Assembly (NCBI GenBank): GCA_964035545.1
Contig: OZ037766.1
Span: 31,092,273-31,156,272 of the forward strand
Direction: 5' to 3'
Length of the DNA: 64,000 nt
DNA from: Bugula neritina
Taxonomy: Eukaryota; Bryozoa; Gymnolaemata; Cheilostomatida; Bugulidae
Shown here: positions 25,901-36,491 of the stretch, piece by piece
Position numbering within the stretch: position 1 is the stretch's first letter
Layout: each line of letters opens with the position of its first letter
Position numbers and translations under genes: made by a program
Notes under the pieces: generated by a model
What the model was told of the DNA's origin: nothing
The model's input: the letters and a program-made list of their open reading frames with translations, nothing else
Databases searched by the model: none

Positions 25901-28900
25901 ATGAATTGCGACTGCTTGAGTATATCGCATATCTCATACCTTGTCCCCTCACCTTTAGGCAGCCTTGCGGTAGCGTCCCTTACTGCAACATAAAAACATA
26001 GGCTAGAAAGTGTGATAGTAGCTTTACTCCAGCAGTTTCAATTACAGTCAACCGATGTTAGTAATTTACATTTACTTTAATATTTTACAGTAGAACATAT
26101 AGAAGTAGTATTGTAGAGTAGCACACAGGTAGAACTGGTATTGTAAAGTAGCACACATAGAATTACTATTGTAGAGTAACATACATAGAGCTAGTATTGT
26201 AGGGTAGCACATATAGAAGTAGTGTTGTAGAGTGGCACACAGAGAGAACTAGTACTGTAGCATACCAAGAACTAGTATTACAGAACACCTCACCTAGGGT
26301 TAGTATTGTCACGTAACTTGGTCGGTCATTAACCAGCAGAGCATGCTCTCTGGCCTTGTTGTTGGAGTTAGCTGTGATCTTATCGTAAACACCCTTGACC
26401 GGGCCCACCACATATTCTCTGCCGTCCAGCTTGTAGGTGAAACACCGATGGGGGTGTGCAAACCTCACTGCTTCCTGTTTACGGAAGCTTTCGCCGTGAT
26501 GAGACTCCGGACGGTCATCTTCCTGAAAGTCACTGACTTCTCCCATAATCAGAGCTAGAGAGAAGAGAGCTCAATGTTAGAAATTACCAGAACACATCAC
26601 TGTAAAATTATGTTATTTATAGTCATCTAAATCTAAAAAATAAAGCTAGTTTATTTTAAAGTCGCACATGAAAGACACAGTGCGTGTGCGTGTAAGAGTG
26701 TGTAAGAGTGTGTGTGTGTGTGTTGTGTGTGGGCGTATAACTGTCATATTAAAAGAATAGAGATTGTTATACTGATGCATTAGTTAAATCAAAATGTACA
26801 AACAAGAATAAATTTGATACGAGAGCTGGTAGCCTGTAAACCTCATGTGAAACACATACCGAGAGAAGGGAGCTTTTCCAGCACCTGCACCCACTCAGAG
26901 TTTAGCCTGAGTTTAGAGTCATCAACGCCCACAGCCCACCTCCAGTGCTCTGAAGGAGTGTGCACAATAAGGGGGCTAATCGGGGCCTCTGCAATATTGA
27001 GACCACAGCTAGTAAAATACACACTGCCTCACCACACAGCACACTTATAACATGGTTTACATTCTATCTATTACTGTCTTAACGTACAGGCCACAATACT
27101 CGACTATTCAAGCCATTTAGTATTTACTGTTATGCAGGGGTTCTAAAATAAATTTGAAATAATATTCTAAACACTTTTGTAAAAATATATTTTATTGTTA
27201 CTGTATTTTGTTGTGTTACACCGCCAAGATAATTTTAGTTTGTTAGCTTTTCGTTGATCCAATTTCGACAATTACTTCAATATAATATTATTATACAGCA
27301 TAATAAATTTACAATACAGTCCAAGGAAAACATTTTATAGTATACATACACATTTTAGCTATTTTAGAATTAAATGACAAAATAGATCCATATTGAAATA
27401 TTCAAATCTATACATAAAACTTATTGAAATAAGCTTCCTTAAGTTTAATACGCATGGGTATTACAATATTCAGCAGGAAACTTCTATCAACTATATATCA
27501 GAACCTGTTAATGATCATCAGCTGTCATCTGACACATGTGACAGTTGACACTTACCTGCAAGCACCTGCAGCACGTCTCTGATGTGGGGCTCCCAGTTGT
27601 GTACGAGAGATGACCAAGGACAAAGTTTAGCCGCATCTGTCTGCTGCCATTGGTTGATTTCAGTTGCTATCTGTTGAAATTAACCAATCGTATTCTACCT
27701 TTTTTCTCAATCAAACAACCATATCAACCAACATTGAGTGTATAACTATGATAACAATATGATGATATAGAAATGAAACATTAGTTTGTCTCGAGAAGCT
27801 CACCTCAGAAGTTGTCATATCTCGATGAGATGCAGGGGGAGACGATGAACTTGATGATGTCATAACCTGTCTGAGCAAGCAGAGGACATTCGGATGAGGA
27901 ACAATAGAAGGCCTGCAAATATAAGTGAGTGTTTCACTAGTGTTATACGCTTCAGTTAAATCTTAGTAGAAACAACAAATTGTTACAACAGCCAAGTGAG
28001 AGCCACAGGCACATGTGACACCAAGGTACATGTGACACCAAGGTACATGTGACACCAAGGTACATGTGACACCAAGGTACATGTGACACCAAGGTACATG
28101 TGACACCCAGGTGCATGTGACACCCAGGTATGTGTGACACCAAGGTACATGTGACACCCAGGTACATGTGACACCCAGGTACATGTGACACCAAGGTACA
28201 TGTGACACCCAGGTGCATGTGACACCCAGGTATGTGTGACACCAAGGTACATGTGATCTCAGTAAAAGAAAAAACAACTGAACGCATACTTAGCAGCAGC
28301 TGATTGCCCTTCTGTTTTGGTAACTTTTGGCTTTGGTTTCTTTTCAGGCGGAGCAGATGGTTTCAACTTAGCTTTTTTCATGGGCGGAGCAAAAGTGGAA
28401 GGAGCTTGGGCAGGGGTGATGTCCATTTCGTCGTCACTGTCATGTCTGTCGTTGAGCACTCTGTCGATAACATCTGCCATAGAAGTGTTGCGAGTGTCCA
28501 GAGTGGGTGCAATCTGCAGCAAGAAATAATGTGAAAACAATAAATATACGATATGAATATAGAATACCAAGTACATAATATGAATACAAATAAAATAATA
28601 AATATACAACATGAATATAAGATATTAAATATATAATATGATTATAGAATAATAAATATATAATATAAATATAGAATAATAAATATATAATATGGTTATA
28701 GAATAATATAATATAATATGACAACAGAACATCACCTCTTTGTTGCGTCGTCTCTTGTAATGACGGGAGAGGGCGGTGGGAATGTCAAGAGAATCTTCTT
28801 TGTTTTGTTCGTCTGCAAGTATAACCACAGAATGTAAGTATAACCACAGAATGTAAGTACAGTTACAGCATGTAAGTACAGTTACAGCATGTAAGTACAG

Positions 28901-31900
28901 TTACAGCATGTAAGTACAGTTACAGCATGTAAGTACAGGTACAGCATGTAAGTACAGTTACAGCATGTAAGTACAGTTACAGCATGTAAGTACAGTTACA
29001 GCATGTAAGTACAGTTACAGCATGTAAGTACAGTTACAGCATGTAAGTATAGTTACAGCATGTAAGTATAGTTACAGCATGTAAGTATAACCACAGAATG
29101 CAAGTACAATTACAGCATGTAAGTATAATTACATAATTAAATATATACTAGCATTGCGTGTACATACAACCACAGTATGCACGTACAATACTAGTATATG
29201 TGTACAATCACATAATGTAAGTACAATCACAGTATACAAATTGAACCACAGCGTGTAAGTATAAGGCTAGTATGTAAGTACAGAAGTACGTTAGTGAGTA
29301 GAACCATACAGATAAACACATGCTATGTGCAGTGGATTATATAATATAGTGTAAGCTCTTACCATCTGAGGAGTTGCTATCATAGCCATCTTGACAATGC
29401 TGTTTGACTGACTCTATCACTCTGAATAACAAAAACAGGACACAGTGCTAACTATTTACCAGCGGTATCCTAGCAACACGTAAACTGCGAGAAACACATG
29501 GTAAATATCAACCACACTATTCTGGCACAAACACCAAGCTGAATTTATAAAACCAAGAAACTTGTGTACTGTAAAGGTAGATGCTACAATATACTGGAAG
29601 AGAGGATTGTGATGAAAAAGAGGTTTTAATGGAGTTTTACTGAAACCACCAGAATTCGGCTAGCATACACTGTGAATTATATTCATATATTTTCACCTTG
29701 AATAGATTTAGTGAGGTTCACATAAATAGTTATGATTTACAGCAACATCAAATTGGTTAGATGAAATGGGTGTATATAAAACTCTATTTCTAAAACTATC
29801 CTATAACGAAATCTAAGATTTCATAGGCTAAAATTGTGTACTTTTTATAAAGCTTCTTTGCTCTTTCTTCAACGTTTGAAGATGGGAGATTAAGAATGCC
29901 CCTCGCTGTATCCCTCCATTTGCTGTTAAGTTCTAGGGCTACATCGTCAGCAGGGATGTTTTGTATACTGTCCAGATATTTCTGAATAAAAAAGTGACTA
30001 GATAAAACATTGATAGAAGTGTGAGTCCATAAAAGTATAACTAAATTTATATTAGCTAGTGAATAATAATAAACAGTAAACCTACTATAAACATACTATA
30101 AGCATACTGTAAGCACACAGTAAGCATACAGTAAGCATACTGTAAGCACACAGTAAGCATACTGTAAGCACACAGTAAGCATACTATAAGCATACTATAA
30201 ACATACAGTAAGCATACTATAAGCATACAGTAAGCATACTGTAAGCACGATGTTTACCTGTCTGAGTAAAAGTAGAGTCTGAAGAGACTCGCTGTGTTGC
30301 TGAAGGATCTTCTGCTTGTAAGCCTTGTACATTGACTTTCTCTTTAAAACTCTAATTACATTTCAACATAAAATTAATATTTGCTTTACTAAAGCTGGCA
30401 ATATTGCATAAACCAATAAAATGCTTTAAATTAGATGTCGGCTAAACAATTTAGTATTGAAAGCAATTTCAGCAATTAAAATATAAAAAGATTTTAGTTG
30501 GTAATTCTAGAGACCTAATAACTCCAGATGACTTTAGAAACTCGATAATTCTGATAACTTGAATCAGCAACTTAGATACTACTCAATAGACGACTTAGTT
30601 AGTCAGCAACAGTACCTGTAGTAATAATTTTCAGGATGAAAATGATTTCTTTTCAGAGATTTATGAAATTTTTTGAGAGGGTTTCCAAATTTTATATTTT
30701 GTAGGTTAAATAATTTGTGTAGAGCAGAATCCTGGTCTTTGTGTTCCAGAGGTGGCAACAGTTTCTGGAAAATATTTTAATTTGCATAAAATACTGACAA
30801 CGTGAAAAGATTAAAAATATGCATCAGATTAGATAAAGGTAAATAAACAACATATAGTTCAAAATATAAAAGTGTTACATTGCCTTGATTATAAAAATAC
30901 CTCAAAAACAAAAAATATAAAAAGTGGCAAAAATTTTATATAGCTTTTTAGGATCACAGTGCTTTTCATTAGGTTATTATGTTCGTGACCTTAACATAAA
31001 GAGTCGTGGAATATTATATTTATTTATTTATAATACATAAAAAAGAAAGCTAAAACAAACCCTCAGCCGTTCCCTATCATCATCAGATAGCACAGTTTTC
31101 CATGTTCTGTCACTGAAAATGTGTCTAAAAACATGTTCCTAAAACATGAAAAGAAAATTGTCTGTAGTGTTTAGTATTAGATTTGTTCCCCTTACCGGCT
31201 AGCACTGTCGCACTAAATTTCTGTGCCGACGTGCCTTGATGCAAATAATAAAATCTGTGACATATTGACACAACAAGGCAAGAGTTAAGCACAATAACAA
31301 GGATAACAAAAGTTTGCCAAATGGTTACTGTTAAGACAAGTCAGCAAAAGTAATAATAAATTGACAGTAAGTACATTATTATAAACGAACGGAACTAAAC
31401 ATTAACAATATTTAGTTTAATAGTTTGAAGGCTACAATTCAAATTTACATTCATTCTTAATTTATGTTATGAGTACCAATATGACATCGTTATAATTAAT
31501 TTAATTATTATGATATCGCAATTATTCATTCGATGTTGACACGTATACTAGGTATCAAACTCAATTCCTTGTTTCAGAAATTGTAATCACTATGAATTTG
31601 CTTTAGACTTTTAAACAAAAATTCAACGAATAAAAATACTTTAAATTTAAAATATTGAAAAAATAAAGTTTGAGGAGATACACTAATTACTAGCAACCTG
31701 TGGTTTATGATTTATAGTCATACTAAATTAAGGTCCAACTAGTACTACAACTAGTAATTGTGATCAAACTACAAAGCAAAATAGTAATAGTAATATACCA
31801 GAACTGTAGTAATAACAATACTTATCCCTACTCGAACAGGATAAAGTGGAGATAAGTGAGAAAAATTATCCTAATGCCTATAGTAACAATTATAATCGTT

Positions 31901-32584
31901 ATATACTTATAATGACATATATAGTAAATTTAGTGGCTATAAGCTATAAATTATAGAATAAAACTAACAATTATAGTAAATGTAGTTGTGATACTTATAG
32001 TAAATTACTACAAGTATTAGTATAAGTATAAGTATCACAATACAAATAAAACCACATGTAGAACTAGAAGATCAAGACAATCACAATGACTATAAGTATA
32101 AGTATAAATAATAACAGATAAGAAATAATCATAATGCTAATGGCAATGGAAATGAATAATGATCATGATGAACAACTACTACTAGTACTAGTACTACTAG
32201 TAGTACTCTAGTAAACTACTAGTAGTTGTTCAACTACAAGTACAAATGATACTGATAGTGATAGTCAAACTGAAACTCAAACTGGTAAGACAGAAAAAGT
32301 GATAGTGACAAATTTAAAATTAACTTCAAGACATAGACTTGAAGACCAAAATTTAAGTTGAGTAAACTATAATTAAATGGTGAGTGTAAAGTAAAAGTCA
32401 AAAGAAAAGGGAAACTAAAACTAAAAGTAGTTTAAGCAAAAGGTAAACAGTAATTGTAAATCAAAATCAAAATGTAATTGTTATTGTAAGCTCCAACCTG
32501 AATAATTGAGCTTTTAGGTATCTGTACAATGTCACCTCGAAGCACACAAGGCTCTAGAGTTGGAGAAGAGGCTGCAACACTCAT
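19968..32584 (-). CDS. NFRKB: NFRKB homologue (INO80 chromatin-remodelling complex subunit G)
   Basis: 24 exons in phase (plus coordinates, 5' to 3'): 32584-32498, 31138-31061, 30764-30616, 30351-30258, 29981-29842, 29421-29363, 28812-28736, 28513-28290, 27912-27804, 27670-27556, 26988-26860, 26554-26294, 25982-25867, 25459-25345, 25202-25054, 24825-24628, 24344-24204, 23769-23595, 22177-22022, 21760-21524, 21289-21161, 20955-20855, 20489-20393, 20245-19968; about 1137 residues against about 1300 in human. The N-terminus is a DEUBAD-type region (NIKFGNPLKKFHKSL) that in human binds the deubiquitinase UCH37. A mid-protein winged-helix-like domain is the strongest match: VVGPVKGVYDKI, LPKGEGTRYEICDIL, then VVSGALDRLHYEKDPCVK and NWVYLHGDR. 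The remaining ~550 residues are Ser/Thr/Ala/Gln-rich, as in the family. It acts in the nucleus with INO80. Introns are unusually rich in minisatellites. The start is the first ATG, after which the frame reads straight into the conserved region. The small exons near 24204-24344 and 20393-20489 are the least certain. Confidence 0.88.
20968..21130. repeat. 16-bp tandem repeat (caatacaactacatta)
   Basis: About ten imperfect copies of ttacaatacaactaca in the NFRKB intron between exons 21 and 22. Confidence 0.85.
22197..23053. repeat. 14-bp minisatellite carrying AP-1 core TGAGTCA, ~61 units
   Basis: The unit ctagctgagtcaca repeats for about 857 bp in the intron between NFRKB exons 18 and 19. Most units contain the exact palindromic AP-1/TRE core TGAGTCA; variants are CGAGTCA and TGGGTCA, and cac/cat alternation. 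The variants cluster in the middle third, while the last ~15 units are nearly identical, which suggests recent end expansion. The array starts within 20 bp of exon 19's acceptor side (exon starts at 22177 on the minus strand). Confidence 0.97.
24085..24235. repeat. Local duplications with agccaatcag, reaching into NFRKB exon 17
   Basis: Two copies of a unit reading tgtctatggtagtag, then gtggttggttagccaatcag, are followed by two related segments gtgagggagagccaa. The duplicated part includes the end of exon 17 and its splice donor (24204). Confidence 0.75.
24465..24625. repeat. ~42-bp tandem repeat next to NFRKB exon 16 donor
   Basis: About four copies of a unit containing agtctgagtgtattgtactg and caggtagcatatcatacctt. 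The last, partial copy overlaps the donor of exon 16 (24628). Confidence 0.85.
25228..25342. repeat. 16-bp tandem repeat (gggcatagccatataa)
   Basis: About seven copies lie directly after the donor of NFRKB exon 14. Spurious open frames through it (MPLYGYALIW-like) are artefacts. Confidence 0.9.
25505..25640. repeat. 17-bp tandem repeat (acagtaactatagcaac)
   Basis: Eight nearly perfect copies in the NFRKB intron between exons 13 and 14. Confidence 0.93.
26095..26290. repeat. Degenerate ~30-bp repeat (agaactagtattgtagagtagcacaca)
   Basis: About six diverged copies with the core tattgtagagtagcacaca next to the donor of NFRKB exon 12. Confidence 0.7.
26688..26746. repeat. (GT)n microsatellite
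   Basis: An interrupted gtgtgtgtgt run in the NFRKB intron between exons 11 and 12. Confidence 0.9.
28008..28255. repeat. 17-bp tandem repeat (acatgtgacaccaaggt)
   Basis: About fourteen copies with aaggt/caggt alternation in the NFRKB intron between exons 8 and 9. Three long antisense frames rich in HVPWCHMYLGVT come from it and are not genes. Confidence 0.95.
28540..28720. repeat. AT-rich ~23-bp repeat (aataaatatataatatga)
   Basis: Degenerate tandem copies in the NFRKB intron between exons 7 and 8. Confidence 0.75.
28817..29120. repeat. 19-bp tandem repeat (acagttacagcatgtaagt)
   Basis: About fifteen copies between NFRKB exons 6 and 7. The array borders the acceptor of exon 7, and the outermost units are the most diverged. 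Confidence 0.95.
30075..30245. repeat. 11-bp / 22-bp repeat (agcatactgtaagcacacagta)
   Basis: Alternating agcatactgta and agcacacagta units lie next to the donor of NFRKB exon 4. Confidence 0.9.
31822..31866. repeat. Dispersed repeat, copy A (gaacaggataaagtggagat)
   Basis: In NFRKB intron 1; matches 49730-49766 (gaacaggatagagtggagat). Both copies are followed by a-g-t-g/a-a-a-a-tta-like sequence and sit in TAGTA-rich low-complexity DNA. Confidence 0.65.
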
Positions 32585-33700
32585 ACTGCTCAAGTAACAA
32601 CTTTTTTTTATAATTTTGAGTTTAACTTTATGCCTTCAATTTCAATTCTTGTTACTAATACTTGTTAATTATTACAAGTTTACTATGATTATAGCGCTGT
32701 AAGTATAAGCTCAAGGTCGGTATCACTGAACTAGAAATTTTCCAGTTCGTTGGTCGGTACGGCCGCGCAAGCCTTATCACAGAAAAACTGAGACAATTTG
32801 GGCTATGTCAAGGTGTTCAAAATTATCCCACAATGCACTAAGATCGCTGTTTCCTTTTAAATTTTCAATTTGTGGAGGTGAGTTCAACACAATTAACTAT
32901 ATTATTTATCAGCATTTCATTCTGATGTACAAGTTTCATCCACCAATTTTTAGACTCTGCATTACTTTTATATTTCCTAATATGGACAATATTTACTATT
33001 TTGTACTCTTATTTTCTCACTATTGGGCTTAAAGGCAACTAGATTGACGATACCTTTACAATTGAAATGTTGTCGGTGTTGGTCATTGACAAGTTGCTTG
33101 AAATGCATTATTTGAAATTAAGCTGAGGTATTGTAGAAAAAGTTGTACTATCGAGGTGTTTAATTTTGAAAAATTAAACATTCCTGGACTTTAAGTTAGC
33201 TCAAAATCGCTGCAATAACACGTATACTTCTAGTAATACTCATAGCCATACTGTTTTTTAATTTTTCATGGCTGTGAATATTGAATATTATAATGAATTA
33301 TAATTAGTATTACTATTTGACAATAGCAGTAGCCAGAAAATAAGATAAGAGAAAGTTACTGATTGAGTGACACTGACTGTAAAGTGTGATGGTATTTCAA
33401 TTTGTGTAAAAAATACATTGCTATAATTATGTCATTTTTTTGCAGTGAAAGTTTATTTTTCTGTAAAATCGTATTAACTATTATAAAATAATTGTTGTTG
33501 AAAGCAATTGAACTGATGCTCTTGAATTTTCTGTTGAAAAATTTTAACTTGAACTTGTAATAAGTCAATAATAAGCAACATAATGCTAAATTTCGTATCA
33601 GTGTTTCACTCCAGAGTTAGAATTCTTTTAAAATTGCTAGTTATCTTGCAACTTGTCACTAATCATGCTTTGCCGTTACAGATACATTTTGAGAACCGAA
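32585..33700. promoter_or_regulatory. Head-to-head promoter region of NFRKB and RPL31
   Basis: The 1.1 kb between the start codons contains a ZNF143/THAP11-like motif, CCCACAATGCA, at 32827-32837, and a pyrimidine-rich run (tgtttccttttaaa, about 32848) that may be the TOP-type start of RPL31. A candidate RPL31 first-exon donor (gtggag|gtgagt, exon end about 32878) and the acceptor ttacag before 33682 frame a 5' UTR intron. A GC-rich patch, gtacggccgcgcaagcc, lies at about 32757. No open frame is credible. The promoter assignment is inference. Confidence 0.5.
32827..32837 (+). promoter_or_regulatory. ZNF143/THAP11-type motif CCCACAATGCA
   Basis: Fits the known SBS consensus CCCANAATGCA found near animal transcription start sites. 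It sits about 10-20 bp before a pyrimidine run that could hold the RPL31 start. Confidence 0.45.
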
Positions 33701-35078
33701 ATGGCTCCGGCAAAGAAAGGAGACAAGAAAAAGTCGGCCATGAATGAGGTGGTGACTAGAGAATACACCATCAACATGCACAAACGTATTCATGGCATGT
33801 AAGTCAAAAACCCTTGCGTTGTAAATACTAAATGACAAGTTGCTGTCTAATTCGTTAAACTATATTCTCTTGGCTGGCAAATGTGTATTTTAGCTGATTA
33901 TATTCTCAAGCTCAAGCCAAGCAAAAATTAGTTTGTTTTTTTCCTCAAGATTAGATTCTTTAGCAAAAAACTTTTTAGTGAATATTTTTCTCAAGCTGAA
34001 ATGGCCAGTTAAATTTCTTTTTAGCTCAACTTTATTTCTTGCTATAAATACCGTCAAGTTGCAAGTTTATCACTCCATTATGCTGATATTGCAGGGGCTT
34101 CAAGAAAAGGGCCCCCAGAGCCATCAAGGAGATAAGAAAGTTTGCCCACAAGACTATGGGTACCTCTGACGTGAGGATTGACAGTCGACTGAATAAACAC
34201 GTCTGGTCATGTGGTATCAGGTGAGTGAACATGCAACTCAATATATTAACCAAAGTCTGCTCACATTTAGACATTATCCTGAAAAAAACCCTCAAGGCTT
34301 TCTGATGATGAAAAACCCATTGGGTTATCTTGCTTGAAAAAGTGTTCGTAACTCAAGAAATATTGTAGAATCTTCACCTTTGTTGAATGGACTTGATCTG
34401 TTTGTAAATACGTGCACCTAATCATCCATTACAATTACTCTGATGATTCAGATGATTTTCAACCTTCAAAATGTTCTGGCTTTTTTAAAAGTGATGACGA
34501 TAAAAAACAGCTGTATTTATGGAAACATCCCAATTTAATTAGGCCTTTAATAAGTTGCTATTGTACTTGTAATCTGGCCATACAGTATACTGCCTACCCT
34601 TTCTAGATTCGTGTAGTATTGATGGTATAAATTAGTTGCTAAATAATCACTTTCGGTGTAATAGTATCTCTGCAGTTTGATCTTGTTGAATAGGAGATAC
34701 GAGCTTCCTATAGTAGCTATGTATATTAAGAGTGCTTTGTTGGGAATTAGAGTAATAGTAATGTCTTTGTTTCAGTTCATTTTAATTCTCAGTAGAAGGC
34801 CAACTCAAATTTCAATTTACCGCCATAATTTATTAGTCAACTCTGTCTCAGTATATCATTGTAGTCAACTCTGTATCTCATTATAGTCAACTCGGTCTCA
34901 GTATATTATTGTAGTCAACTCTGTATCTCATTGTAGAAATGTGCCATATAGGCTTCGTGTGAGACTGGCCAGGAAACGTAACGAAGATGAAGATTCCGCT
35001 GAGAAATTATACACTCTTGTCACTTTTGTTCCTGTAGCTACATTTAAAGGTCTCTCAACAGTTACTGTTGATGAATAA
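33701..35078 (+). CDS. RPL31: 60S ribosomal protein L31 (eL31)
   Basis: Three coding exons: 33701-33798, 34095-34220, 34937-35078, with phase-2 introns; 121 residues. The protein begins [20 protein letters not shown], continues with [40 protein letters not shown] and [20 protein letters not shown], and ends [19 protein letters not shown]. These segments are diagnostic of eL31, and the length is close to the usual 123-125. The ATG is preceded by a consensus acceptor at 33681, so a 5' UTR intron is likely, as in many ribosomal protein genes. The AATAAA overlaps the stop region. The last intron's 3' end (34837-34936) carries a tandem duplication that repeats the acceptor-like ttgtag. Confidence 0.96.
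34836..34936. repeat. ~30-bp tandem duplication around the RPL31 exon 3 acceptor
   Basis: About four copies of tagtcaactctgt followed by ctca and t-rich sequence. Three copies end in attgtag or attatag before the acceptor used at 34936. Confidence 0.75.
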
Positions 35079-36491
35079 ATAAACATTTTCATTACACCCA
35101 CCACAGTGTTATATCTCTTTGATTTTAAATGTATTTGATAAGAATTCAGTAATACCTCTAGTTGATGAGTGGTAGCATTTAAAAAAATTGCAACAGCCCT
35201 CAGTTTGTTATAGATGCAACATGCAGCCAGCACAACATTTCGGAGTTATTCGCCCTTTAACATAACATTATGTTGAACCCTACTCCTTTGAATGCAATGC
35301 ATCATAATATGACAACCATGAAATATCACTGCAGCATTAGTATACTTTCAACAAACTGTTACGTGGTAGGGTGCAAAAACTCTTAAATAAGCAGGATATC
35401 TGTTTACAGCGATCATGCATTTCACAGTGATTGGTTGTATATACAGAATCCGTTGTTGCACACCAGAAGGGCAGTAAGTCGACCTGACTTAATTATTATT
35501 ATACCATGAGCAAAATATGCTTATAAGGGCTATGCTATGCAATATTCAGCTTTGCACTTGGAGTTCAACTTAGTTTTTTCGGAGGCTACTCTGATCGGTC
35601 AATATCAAAATATCTGCCCAGTTATTAAAAATCAATAAACTCAACACGATTCTTTTCCAGTTCAGTGTGAAAAAACGAAGTTAATTTTACTTTTTCGGTC
35701 AAGGCTGTTACTAGCGGTTCCAGTTTAAACATTTTGATTCAGCTTTTAAAGCTGTATTTCCTGTTTCCTTATGAACATAAGCTATGTAGACTGCAAAGCG
35801 CAAGGATTTACTCATTGAACTGTAACTATAAGAGTTTTAGTTCAATGGCTTTACACAACACCCTCGATGATTACTATAGCTGTAAATAAGTATTTAAGAT
35901 AGTCATTGATAAAAATCTAAATGTGAGGAAGTTGAAGAACTTTTACTTTGTAGGTAGCAGACTCTGCTACATCCGGCTTTTGAAGTTTAAGCTTGGATTT
36001 ATTTAATATTTTTATAAAATATATTTATTAATAATAATATTAACTATAATAATCTAATATTATAGTATTAGTATTATGATCATTAAACTTCTAAGTTTTT
36101 ATCATTAATTATAAGTGCACTATTACTATTAGCATTAATTAGCCTATAACTTATAAGTATAACTATTAACTATTAGTATTAGTATTAGTATTAATAAATC
36201 TAATAAGTATTAATATTATTATTTACTATAAAATAACGGTATAACTTTAACTATAAGTATAAGTATATTATTATTATTTAGATCATAATGATAATAACTA
36301 ATCATTATGATTATGATTTATGAAGTTGCTTTTCATGCTGCATAAGTTATTAGGCAGCCCATCTTTATCTTCTTTATCTTGAACCTCAAATCTTTCGGTT
36401 CACTAATTCTGTTTATTTAATTTCAATTAAATAAAATTTGTTTTTTCTTAATGTAGTTTTATCTGTTTAAGTGTGAAATTTGGCATTGAAA
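35079..36491. other. Intergenic region RPL31 - p67phox-like gene
   Basis: AATAAATAAA at 35074-35084 serves RPL31. From about 36000 to 36310 the DNA is low-complexity (taatattagtattaatagt-like). No credible gene. Confidence 0.6.
36000..36310. repeat. Low-complexity TAATA/TAGTA/TAAGTATA-rich DNA
   Basis: Degenerate mixtures of tattagtatta, aataataatatta and ctataagtataagtat. Similar tracts recur at about 31750-32470, 49490-49870, 50330-50420 and 51190-51380. Confidence 0.8.

Noticed and set aside
27952-28287. Three overlapping minus-strand ORFs rich in HVPWCHMYLGVT
   Set aside because: They are the three frames of the 17-bp minisatellite in an NFRKB intron.
36480-36491. Upstream TTG as start of the p67phox-like protein
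   Set aside because: Non-AUG start without support; the ATG at 36492 follows in frame and fits the length of the family's N-terminus.
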